Below are positions 14,937 to 21,219 of a stretch of 21,219 nt of DNA, in pieces. This stretch comes from Eutrophocola sp964601805 (GTDB taxonomy: Bacteria > Pseudomonadota > Gammaproteobacteria > Pseudomonadales > Pseudohongiellaceae), in NCBI GenBank assembly GCA_964601805.1, contig CAZROW010000055.1:1-21219 (forward strand), written 5' to 3'. The first letter of the stretch is position 1. Each line of letters begins with the position of its first letter. The translations under genes were made by a program, and so were the position numbers. The notes under the pieces are model-generated. The model was not told where the DNA came from. It made no database searches and saw only the letters and a list, made by a program, of their open reading frames with translations.

Positions 14937-17900
14937 CTACATCACCTTTTTAATATTCAGAGTAAGTTTATTACTGTCCACGTCAAAATCATGTTCATCA
15001 GCTGACTCGAAAGCTTCAATGACCGTACACAGCGTCTCACCTGCAATATAGTCCTTGTGCTTTTCTATCGCAGCCGCCAGTTTTTCATCGGCGCGGTAAT
15101 TGACTGAAATGCGGTCAGTGACATTCAGGCCAATGTCCTTGCGGGTTTTCTGAATGCGGTTAACCACTTCGCGAGCCAGGCCTTCCGCGACGAGATCGTC
15201 ATTCAGTTCGCAGTCAATATCGATGGAAATAAAGCGGTTGGACAGGGCTTCGGTTCCTTCCTTGGCTTCGCGGAATACCAGGATGTCGTCGGTACTGAAT
15301 TCCTCACCCTCCAGTGTCAGGCTGCCTTGTTCCTGTAACTGGTTCAGCGCTTTCGCATCCAGGCCCTGGATCAGCATGCGGTACTGGTTGAAGGCCTTGC
15401 CAAAACGTTTGCCCAGTACGGGTGAATTGGGTTTGGCGTAAAGGTTGATGTACTTGCCTTCTTCCGTGGTGTACTCAATGCTTTTCACATTCAGCTCTGA
15501 AGCAATATAGGGTTCAAGGCGCGCAATTTCATCAAGCATCGCCTGGCTTTCATGAATGATACTCAGACGGCTCAAGGGTATCTTGGTCTTGATCTTGACC
15601 TGTTCACGTTTCTGGCGGCCTAGCAGGATGATGTTCTGCATACGGGATACCGCTTGTTCGAGTACTGGCTGGATAAGCGTTTCATTGGCTTCGGGATAGG
15701 CACACAAGTGCACGGAGGCCGGACGCGAGTCACCCGCAAAAGCATCCAGTTCCCGGTAGATATGCTCGGCCAGGAAGGGGGCAAAAGGTGCCATGCAAAC
15801 GGTGAGTTCACTGATGGTGGTATACAGGGTCTGGTAGGCTGCCTGCTTGTCATCAGTCATTTCCTCCACCCAGAAACGGGAGCGGTTGAGGCGGATATAC
15901 CAGTTGGTCAGGTCTTCAATAAACTCAAACAGTGCAGGGACCACGTTGTAGAGTTTGTACTCAGCCATTTCCCTGGCCACGTTGGCCTTCAGGGACTGCA
16001 GGCGTGAAAGGATCCACTGGTCCGTAATATTGTCAGAAGCCTGCGCCTTATCAGCAGCCTGCCAGTTATCTATGCCGGCATAGGTTTGCAGGAACTTGAA
16101 TGAATTGAACCAGGGCAGCAGGGCGCGACGCACCATGTCCTTGACCCCGGCATCGGCAAAACGTTGTTCCTCGGCTTTCACCAGGCCCGAATTGATCAGG
16201 TAAAGACGCAGGGCATCGGCGCCATACTCTTCCATCAGTACATCTGGTGGCGTGTAGTTCTGCAGGCGCTTGGACATTTTCTTGCCGTCCTCGGCCATGA
16301 CAATGCCATTGACGATGACATTACGGAATGCCGGCTTGTCGAAGAGGGCAGTGCTCAGTACCAGCAGGGTATAGAACCAGCCACGGGTCTGGTCCAGGCC
16401 TTCGGCGATATATTCCGCCGGGAATCCTGCTTCGAAGAGTTCACGGTTTTCAAAGGGGTAGTGCAGTTGGGCGTATGGCATGGAGCCGGATTCAAACCAG
16501 CAGTCCAGGACTTCCTCGATACGACGGTAAGTGCCTTCTTCTCCCTCGACAGTAAACGTCAGCTCATCCACGTATTCACGATGCAGGTCATCCACACGTG
16601 TGCCGGTATAGTGTTCCAGTTCATCGATGGAGCCGATGCAGATCATGCTGTCTGTTGTGTCGTTGATCCAGATGGGCAGGGGGGTTCCCCAGTATCTGTT
16701 TCGGGAGATACACCAGTCGATGGCATTGTCTAACCAATTGCCCATGCGGCCGTTCTTGATATGCTCCGGTACCCAGTTCACCTGCTGGTTGCTGGCAGCA
16801 ATACGTTCCTTGATCTGTTCCACCTTCACGTACCAGGACGGAATGGTGCGGTAAATGATGGGTGTGTCAGAACGCGGACAGAACGGGTAGCTGTGCTGGT
16901 AGACTTCCTGGATATAGAGTTTGCCCTCGTCTTTGAGCTGGCGAATGATGTCCTTGTCGGCATCTTTCACATACACACCGCTGTAATCGCTTACTTCTTC
17001 AGTGAATTTGCCTTCCAGGTCCACCGGGCACACCAGGGCAGTAATGCCATTGGCTTTCATGACGCGGAAGTCGTCCTCACCAAAAGCCGGCGCCTGGTGC
17101 ACGATGCCGGTACCGGCTTCCGTGGAGACGTAATCATCGGCCACTACCTGGAATGCACCTTCGGCCTCCAGGTCGCGAAAATAGGGAAACAGGGGTTCAT
17201 AGCGTTTGCCGACCAGTTCAGCGCCGCTGTATTCACCCAGTACTTCCAGGTTCCTGCCCTTGCCAACGGTGTCCAGGCGATCCTTGGCCAGGTAGATTTT
17301 CCTGTCCAGGTCAGCATCATGGACTTTGACGTATGTGATTTTTTCATTCACACACAATCCCAGGTTGGAAGGCAGTGTCCAGGGAGTCGTGGTCCACGCG
17401 CTCATGTACGCTTCTTCGTCTTTTAGCTTGAAGAGAACGGTGATGGCCGGATCCTGGACATCCTGGTAATTGGAGCCGGCTTCAAAGTTCGAGAGCACGG
17501 TACCCAATGCCGTGGAAAAGGGTACCACCTTGACGCCACGATAGACCAGGTCCTTTTCCCACAGCTGTTTCATGACCCACCAGACGGATTCCATGAAGGA
17601 CGGATCCATGGTCTTGTAGTCATTGTCGAAATCCACCCAACGGCCGATACGGGTGATGGTCTTGCGCCATTCGGCAGTAAAGCGCTGGACAATGCCGCGG
17701 CACTCGTCGTTGTAACCCTTCACACCCAGTTTCTCGACAGCCTCACTGGCGGACATGCCCAGTGACTTGTCAATCTCATGCTCGATGGGCAGACCATGGC
17801 AATCCCAGCCAAAACGGCGCTGCACGTAAAAGCCCTTCATGGTGTAGTAGCGGGGAATAATGTCTTTCAGGGTGCTGCCCACGAGGTGTCCATGATGGGG

Positions 17901-18068
17901 CAGGCCGGTGGCAAAGGGCGGGCCGTCATAGAAGATATAGGGTGGCTTGTCCTTGCTGGCCTCCAGGGACTGCTCGAAGACTTTTTCCTGCTGCCAGTAC
18001 GCCAGGACATCATGCTCCGCTTTGACGAAGGAAAAACTCTCTGGTTGCTGTTCGTTCTGTTCTGCCAC
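14937..18068 (-). CDS. ileS: Isoleucyl-tRNA synthetase, long eukaryote-like type (IleRS2)
   Basis: This class Ia synthetase charges tRNA(Ile) in the cytoplasm. At 1043 aa it is about 100 residues longer than E. coli IleS (938). The ATP-site motif is HHGH (58-61) in GPPFATGLPHHGH, and KMSKR (597-601) replaces the KMSKS of type 1 enzymes. Both features and the length indicate type 2, the eukaryote-like form found in some bacteria and generally much less sensitive to mupirocin. The HxGH motif is the canonical order. Between the motifs lies the CP1 editing domain (TTTPWTLPSNLG region). The C-terminal tRNA-binding extension lacks the Cys4 zinc finger of type 1. The start is a GTG with CAGGG upstream; no in-frame ATG was found further out. 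No other ileS is in the window, so whether it is the only copy is unknown. Confidence 0.95.
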   Translation of the reverse strand: MAEQNEQQPESFSFVKAEHDVLAYWQQEKVFEQSLEASKDKPPYIFYDGPPFATGLPHHGHLVGSTLKDIIPRYYTMKGFYVQRRFGWDCHGLPIEHEIDKSLGMSASEAVEKLGVKGYNDECRGIVQRFTAEWRKTITRIGRWVDFDNDYKTMDPSFMESVWWVMKQLWEKDLVYRGVKVVPFSTALGTVLSNFEAGSNYQDVQDPAITVLFKLKDEEAYMSAWTTTPWTLPSNLGLCVNEKITYVKVHDADLDRKIYLAKDRLDTVGKGRNLEVLGEYSGAELVGKRYEPLFPYFRDLEAEGAFQVVADDYVSTEAGTGIVHQAPAFGEDDFRVMKANGITALVCPVDLEGKFTEEVSDYSGVYVKDADKDIIRQLKDEGKLYIQEVYQHSYPFCPRSDTPIIYRTIPSWYVKVEQIKERIAASNQQVNWVPEHIKNGRMGNWLDNAIDWCISRNRYWGTPLPIWINDTTDSMICIGSIDELEHYTGTRVDDLHREYVDELTFTVEGEEGTYRRIEEVLDCWFESGSMPYAQLHYPFENRELFEAGFPAEYIAEGLDQTRGWFYTLLVLSTALFDKPAFRNVIVNGIVMAEDGKKMSKRLQNYTPPDVLMEEYGADALRLYLINSGLVKAEEQRFADAGVKDMVRRALLPWFNSFKFLQTYAGIDNWQAADKAQASDNITDQWILSRLQSLKANVAREMAEYKLYNVVPALFEFIEDLTNWYIRLNRSRFWVEEMTDDKQAAYQTLYTTISELTVCMAPFAPFLAEHIYRELDAFAGDSRPASVHLCAYPEANETLIQPVLEQAVSRMQNIILLGRQKREQVKIKTKIPLSRLSIIHESQAMLDEIARLEPYIASELNVKSIEYTTEEGKYINLYAKPNSPVLGKRFGKAFNQYRMLIQGLDAKALNQLQEQGSLTLEGEEFSTDDILVFREAKEGTEALSNRFISIDIDCELNDDLVAEGLAREVVNRIQKTRKDIGLNVTDRISVNYRADEKLAAAIEKHKDYIAGETLCTVIEAFESADEHDFDVDSNKLTLNIKKVM

Positions 18069-18151
18069 GTGACTTGCCCTGTTCTTTTTACTAGCCTGTA
18101 TTTTTTACAAGATAGTTGGTTGTACCGGATTAAAATCGTTTGTTCTAAATA

Positions 18152-18177
18152 AAAAACCCGCCTGGTGGCGGGTTTTT
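18152..18177. terminator. Bidirectional rho-independent terminator upstream of ileS
   Basis: AAAACCCGCC-TGGT-GGCGGGTTTT (18153-18162, 18167-18176) has an A run on the left and a T run on the right, so it can terminate in either direction. No gene ends next to it: ileS starts to its left and the FAH-like gene starts to its right. It may insulate the two divergent promoters, or act as an attenuator in the ileS leader if ileS transcription begins to its right. From here to 18351 I see no gene and no clear promoter. Confidence 0.75.
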
Positions 18178-18351
18178 CAAACTTTTTCCAAAGATCTACT
18201 CTTCATCCGCCCGGTCAGCGCCGAATAATGTAAATAAAGAAAATAGTGCTCTGGATAATGTTCATGGGCGTGGATCATAGCGGAAAACTGCCGTGGAGTA
18301 AATTCCAAAATGCCGGTAAAACAAGGTGTTGCGGGATAAATGCGAACATTT

Positions 18352-18380
18352 TTGAAAACCTCCGCAATTTGGGGTTTACT
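18352..18380 (+). promoter_or_regulatory. Sigma70-like promoter for the FAH-family gene
   Basis: TTGAAA (18352-18357, 5 of 6) and TTTACT (18375-18380, 4 of 6) are separated by 17 bp. The start point would be near 18387, giving a leader of about 25 nt before the ATG at 18412. Predicted from sequence only. Confidence 0.45.
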
Positions 18381-18411
18381 CATAATGGATTCATTCAAAA
18401 GGGGGAATGTC

Positions 18412-19554
18412 ATGGGAATCAGATTACTGGTAAAAATGGGTGTTGCGGCAGCCTTGTTGCTGCAGGTCTCGGTGGCGTCAGCGCAATTGAGTGCTATTGC
18501 GGAACCGTTCAAGGTCGGTACGTTTGGTATTAACGGTGAAGCCAGGGTAGGACTGGTGCTCAGGGATGCGCTGATTGTAGATCTGGTAGAAGCCAATGCC
18601 GCACTGGAACGCAACGATGCGTACGCTGCCATACCGATGCCAGAAGATATGCTGGGCCTGATAGAACGTTATGAATATGGCCTGCAGCGCCGTAGTTACG
18701 AGATCGTCAATTACCTGGTGGACAATGACATGCTGGGCAGGCGTGGACGTCCCGATTACATCCACGAAGTGGGTGATGTCGATATCATGCCGCCCATCAT
18801 GTACCCCGGCAAGGTCATGAATGCCGCCGTGAATTTCTACACCCATGTCGGAGAAGGTGGTAATGCCGAGCAGCAGGCGGAAGCATTGCGCCAGCGCCAG
18901 GCCAATCGCGGTGTACCCTACCTGTTTTATAAACCAACCCGCGGGGCCATTATCGGTGACGGGGATACGGTGATGATCCCCTATGGGCGGACTGAAACCG
19001 ACTGGGAAGTGGAACTGGGTACTGTTATTGGTCGTACAGCCAAGTATGTTTCCGCGCGCAATGCCCAGGACTATATCTTCGGCTACATGGTGACCGTTGA
19101 TATTTCCGACCGGGGTGGACGTCCGCCCGGTGGTTTCCAGGGTGTGGACTGGTTCGTTGGCAAGGGACACGATACGTTTGCACCGCAAGGCCCCTGGATT
19201 GTGCCCAAGGAGTTTTACGGCGACCCCATGGAAAACCTGCGCCAGACCCTGTCTGTTGATGGCGAGCAGATGCAGGAGGCCCGTGCAGGAGACATGATTC
19301 ACTCCCTCTATGAGCTCATGGAGTACGCCTCATCCATCATTACGCTTTATCCGGGTGACGTGCTCAACAACGGCACCTCAGGCGGAGTAGGGATGGGAAC
19401 TACCGTACGTGGCGAACAGCGTTTCCTGCAGGCGGGCGAAAAGATTGAAGCCTCCATTGATGGTATTGGCACCCTGCACATCAATGTTGATGCCGAGGAA
19501 TCCATTCCCCTGGGAACCGGTTCGCAACTGCCCCCGGTGGAAAGCTACCGCTAA
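18412..19554 (+). CDS. Exported fumarylacetoacetate hydrolase (FAH)-family protein
   Basis: This 380-aa protein has the FAH fold (MhpD/FAHD-type) in its C-terminal two thirds. Enzymes of this family cleave or isomerise C-C bonds in keto-acids from aromatic catabolism. Visible landmarks are PGKVMNAAVNFYTHVGE (132-148), then LFYKPTRGAIIGDGD (171-185). The metal ligands Glu199 and Glu201 (DWEVELGTVIG) and Asp230 (VTVDISDRGG) follow, then VGKGHDTFAPQGPW. The odd feature is a clear Sec signal peptide (LLVKMGVAAALLLQVSVASA, cleavage near 24), since most relatives are cytoplasmic. The start at 18412 is favoured by a GGGGGA site 6 nt upstream, and directly precedes that signal. The substrate is unknown. 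It appears monocistronic, with a predicted promoter and a strong terminator. Confidence 0.88.
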   Translation: MGIRLLVKMGVAAALLLQVSVASAQLSAIAEPFKVGTFGINGEARVGLVLRDALIVDLVEANAALERNDAYAAIPMPEDMLGLIERYEYGLQRRSYEIVNYLVDNDMLGRRGRPDYIHEVGDVDIMPPIMYPGKVMNAAVNFYTHVGEGGNAEQQAEALRQRQANRGVPYLFYKPTRGAIIGDGDTVMIPYGRTETDWEVELGTVIGRTAKYVSARNAQDYIFGYMVTVDISDRGGRPPGGFQGVDWFVGKGHDTFAPQGPWIVPKEFYGDPMENLRQTLSVDGEQMQEARAGDMIHSLYELMEYASSIITLYPGDVLNNGTSGGVGMGTTVRGEQRFLQAGEKIEASIDGIGTLHINVDAEESIPLGTGSQLPPVESYR

Positions 19555-19572
19555 ACAGAACGGCGGGACCGG

Positions 19573-19611
19573 AAAAAGCGACAGGCAATACATTCCTGTC
19601 GCTTTTTTTTT
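19573..19611 (+). terminator. Rho-independent terminator after the FAH-family gene
   Basis: AAAAAGCGACAGG / CCTGTCGCTTTTT is a perfect 13-bp stem (19573-19585 and 19595-19607) with a 9-nt loop and Ts to 19611. It starts 18 nt after the stop codon. Confidence 0.93.
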
Positions 19612-19790
19612 GCGTGTAAATCGACCCCGGATTTCCGGTTTTTGTGCAAACAATGGGGAAAGTGCTGAAAAGTGAATGCCCGGTAATAACAACCCGTGGT
19701 TACAGGGTTATTTTTCGGAAAATCTGGGCTATTCTTGGCATATTGGTTAACCGGGTCTAACACCGGGAATCTTTGGGGGAAGTCCAAATC

Positions 19791-20183
19791 ATGAAGCCTT
19801 TGTTCATCAGTCTTGTGCGTGTTTATCTGATACTCCTGTTACTGCCTGCGTCCATTTTTGCCCAGGAGGGTTACCCGCTGGATGGCACCTGGCGTGGCGA
19901 GTGGAGTGAACCTGGTGGTGAGAAAACCATGGCCGTTATTGTCATGAACTGGGACGGAGAAAACATCAACGGTCGCATAAATCCCGGGCGCAACATGATC
20001 TTTTTTGAAGAAGCCAGTCTCGATCCTGAAAACTGGACTGTTCGTTTCACTTCCACGTCAAAACAGGGTGAGCCTATTGTTTTCGAAGGCACTCTTGAAG
20101 ACATCGGTTCCTATAACCGTACCATTACCGGTACGTGGACTGTTGCCGGTGTCGAGAATGAGCTGGTATTGACCCGTGAGTGA
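19791..20183 (+). CDS. Small secreted protein of unknown function
   Basis: A 130-aa protein with a strong signal peptide (VYLILLLLPASIFA, cleavage after residue 24). The mature part is about 106 residues and looks all-beta: short alternating strands with DGTWRGEW near the start and ITGTWTVAG near the end. That is reminiscent of small lipocalin-like or beta-sandwich exported proteins, but no family is recognised. The ATG at 19791 is chosen over an in-frame TTG at 19773, because the GGGGGAAG purine site lies just before it and the signal peptide begins there. It lies 37 bp before the lipoprotein gene and probably shares its transcript, suggesting a joint envelope function that I cannot name. 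Confidence 0.8.
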   Translation: MKPLFISLVRVYLILLLLPASIFAQEGYPLDGTWRGEWSEPGGEKTMAVIVMNWDGENINGRINPGRNMIFFEEASLDPENWTVRFTSTSKQGEPIVFEGTLEDIGSYNRTITGTWTVAGVENELVLTRE

Positions 20184-20220
20184 TTCCTTAACAAGAGACA
20201 AGAGGCAAGGGAAAGGCATA

Positions 20221-21066
20221 ATGAATCGTGGCAAAACACTTTCTGCAACCATCGTGGCAACCTTGCTGATCAGTGGGTGTGGTGATACTGAGACCCAAAG
20301 TGGTGACATGACACAGTCGGCTTCCACGCCAGCACCTGTTGTTGAGACAGTCCGTGAAACCCCGCGCTATGACGACGGGACCGTCCGCTTTGACCGTGTC
20401 CCAGGTGAGCTGGGTTACTGGAATAATCCCAGCAAGCATTCCCTGGTGGAAAATGGTGTGGATGTCGCCATGAATGAACAGGGCAAACTGGCCAACATCA
20501 ATGATGCCGACCAGGTGGCGCCCTTCATGCCCTGGGCGCTGGGGCTGTATAAATACCGGCAGGAAAACAACTTTACCGATGACCCGGTCAAGGGCTGTAT
20601 CTCCCCGGCAGGGCCACGACACCTTCACTATGAAGGCGGTTTCAGGATCATCCAGGACCGCAATTATGACCGTGTCTACCTGATTTTTGGTGGCGGTAAT
20701 CGTGGCTGGCGCCTGATTCATATGGATGGACGAGAAGCCCCTGACCCGGATGAGGTGGCAGGGACCTATTACGGACAATCTACGGGCCACTGGGAAGGTG
20801 ACACCCTGGTGGTGGAATCCAGCGGATTCAATGACCGTTTCTGGTTTTCCAATGGCGGACTGCCGCACACACCGGCACTGACCCTGGTGGAACGCTTTTC
20901 ACGCCCGGATTACGATACCCTGGAATACGAAGTGGAAATTAACGATCCTCGAACCTATACCCGCCCCTGGACGGCATCGTGGACCATGGAGTGGGTGGAT
21001 GGAGAGATCGAGGAAAACTTTTGTGAACAGGTTGAAGCGATGGATCAGTATACCGGGGCCAGATAG
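20221..21066 (+). CDS. Predicted outer-membrane lipoprotein, uncharacterised family
   Basis: A 281-aa protein with a lipobox, ISGC, whose lipidated cysteine is residue 20; Gly at +2 predicts outer-membrane sorting. The mature part has conserved-looking blocks: PFMPWALGLYKYRQ, DDPVKGCISPAGPRHLHY, RGWRLIHMDGRE and GHWEGDTLVVESSGFND. From memory these blocks recur in large families of unnamed exported proteins in Acidobacteria and marine Gammaproteobacteria; I know no function for them. The ATG at 20221 is preferred over an in-frame GTG at 20176 (which overlaps the upstream gene), because GGGAAAGG precedes it and the lipoprotein signal starts there. Two REP-like palindromes begin 4 bp after the stop. 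Confidence 0.85.
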   Translation: MNRGKTLSATIVATLLISGCGDTETQSGDMTQSASTPAPVVETVRETPRYDDGTVRFDRVPGELGYWNNPSKHSLVENGVDVAMNEQGKLANINDADQVAPFMPWALGLYKYRQENNFTDDPVKGCISPAGPRHLHYEGGFRIIQDRNYDRVYLIFGGGNRGWRLIHMDGREAPDPDEVAGTYYGQSTGHWEGDTLVVESSGFNDRFWFSNGGLPHTPALTLVERFSRPDYDTLEYEVEINDPRTYTRPWTASWTMEWVDGEIEENFCEQVEAMDQYTGAR

Positions 21067-21070
21067 ATAG

Positions 21071-21104
21071 GTAGGTCGGCATAGGCCAAAGGCCGTTTGC
21101 CGAC
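21071..21104 (+). repeat. REP-like palindrome with GTAG head, copy 1 after the lipoprotein gene
   Basis: GTAG then GTCGGCA / TGCCGAC arms (21075-21081, 21098-21104), with inner GGCC/GGCC around AAA. Same architecture and orientation as the element at 21128. Confidence 0.8.
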
Positions 21105-21127
21105 GATTTGATACAGGGATACAGAAG

Positions 21128-21163
21128 GTAGGTCGGATAAGGCACGCTGTGCCGCCATCCGAC
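21128..21163 (+). repeat. REP-like palindrome with GTAG head, copy 2 after the lipoprotein gene
   Basis: GTAG then GTCGGAT / ATCCGAC arms (21132-21138, 21157-21163), with inner GGCAC/GTGCC around GCT. The inner arms differ in sequence from copy 1 but pair equally well, so pairing is kept while sequence drifts. Confidence 0.82.
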
Positions 21164-21188
21164 AACTTCGAAGAGCTTATTGATAAAG

Positions 21189-21219
21189 GGATAAAAGGAT
21201 AAAAGGATAAAAGGATAAA
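21189..21219 (+). repeat. 8-bp tandem repeat (GGATAAAA), truncated by window edge
   Basis: Three perfect GGATAAAA units and a fourth partial unit run to the last base. A degenerate GATAAAG precedes them. The array continues outside the window, so its copy number is unknown. Confidence 0.9.

Noticed and set aside
18069..18260. T-box or other riboswitch in the ileS leader
   Set aside because: No T-box sequence or specifier-loop structure is visible. Only a simple hairpin terminator is seen, and T-boxes are mainly Gram-positive.
18177..18632. A 151-codon minus-strand frame upstream of ileS
   Set aside because: It overlaps the well-supported FAH-family gene, runs into the terminator at 18177, has low-complexity composition and shows no family resemblance.
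21182..21219. CRISPR array at the right edge
   Set aside because: The repeats are 8-bp, directly abutting units with no spacers, and no cas genes are present.

Overview
The window looks like a metagenome-assembled chromosome fragment of a free-living, probably aquatic gammaproteobacterium. The basis is indirect: an AroG-type DAHP synthase close to the enteric one, a CopA/CopB copper operon, an OprC-type TonB receptor, GTAG-headed REP palindromes, moderate GC by eye, and many exported proteins of families common in marine Gammaproteobacteria and Acidobacteria. Two runs of exactly 100 N (3075-3174 and 11489-11588) are scaffold joins, and both cut genes.

Region 1 (1-7858) encodes exported or heme-bearing proteins of unknown role. 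A 5'-truncated ankyrin-repeat gene overlaps (ATGA) a planctomycete-type cytochrome (DUF1587/1595/1592/1588/1585). A Tat-exported DUF1552 protein follows 3 bp later, then a strong terminator. After a recognisable promoter comes a 719-aa secreted protein combining a carboxypeptidase-regulatory-like domain, a CXXCH heme site and a beta-propeller-like C-terminus, with its own terminator. The cytochrome gene is split only by an assembly artefact: a 55-bp sequence occurs on both sides of the N run, and collapsing it restores one 811-aa frame.

Region 2 (7910-13788) is a copper-handling island. A TonB-dependent receptor with the OprC-type CxxxM and HxM copper ligands faces a convergent operon copA-copB-permease. 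A CsoR-type repressor with the complete Cys-His-Cys copper triad is divergent from copA. A perfect ATACCCC-N3-GGGGTAT dyad, the expected kind of CsoR operator, lies between copA and csoR. A different perfect dyad (TGCGACAT-N-ATGTCGCA) lies just upstream of the receptor promoter, so uptake and detoxification appear to be controlled separately. As sequenced, copA carries two homopolymer frameshifts of opposite sign, and copB has lost its N-terminal part to the second N run.

Region 3 (13767-18068, minus strand) is housekeeping: a class I DAHP synthase and a long, eukaryote-like (type 2) isoleucyl-tRNA synthetase, separated by a REP-like palindrome.

Region 4 (18152-21219) starts with a bidirectional terminator, then an unusual exported fumarylacetoacetate-hydrolase-family protein with its own promoter and terminator. 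A two-gene unit of a small secreted protein and an outer-membrane lipoprotein of unrecognised function follows. The right edge holds two more REP-like palindromes and an 8-bp tandem repeat that runs off the window. No tRNA, rRNA, insertion sequence, CRISPR array or prophage gene was seen.
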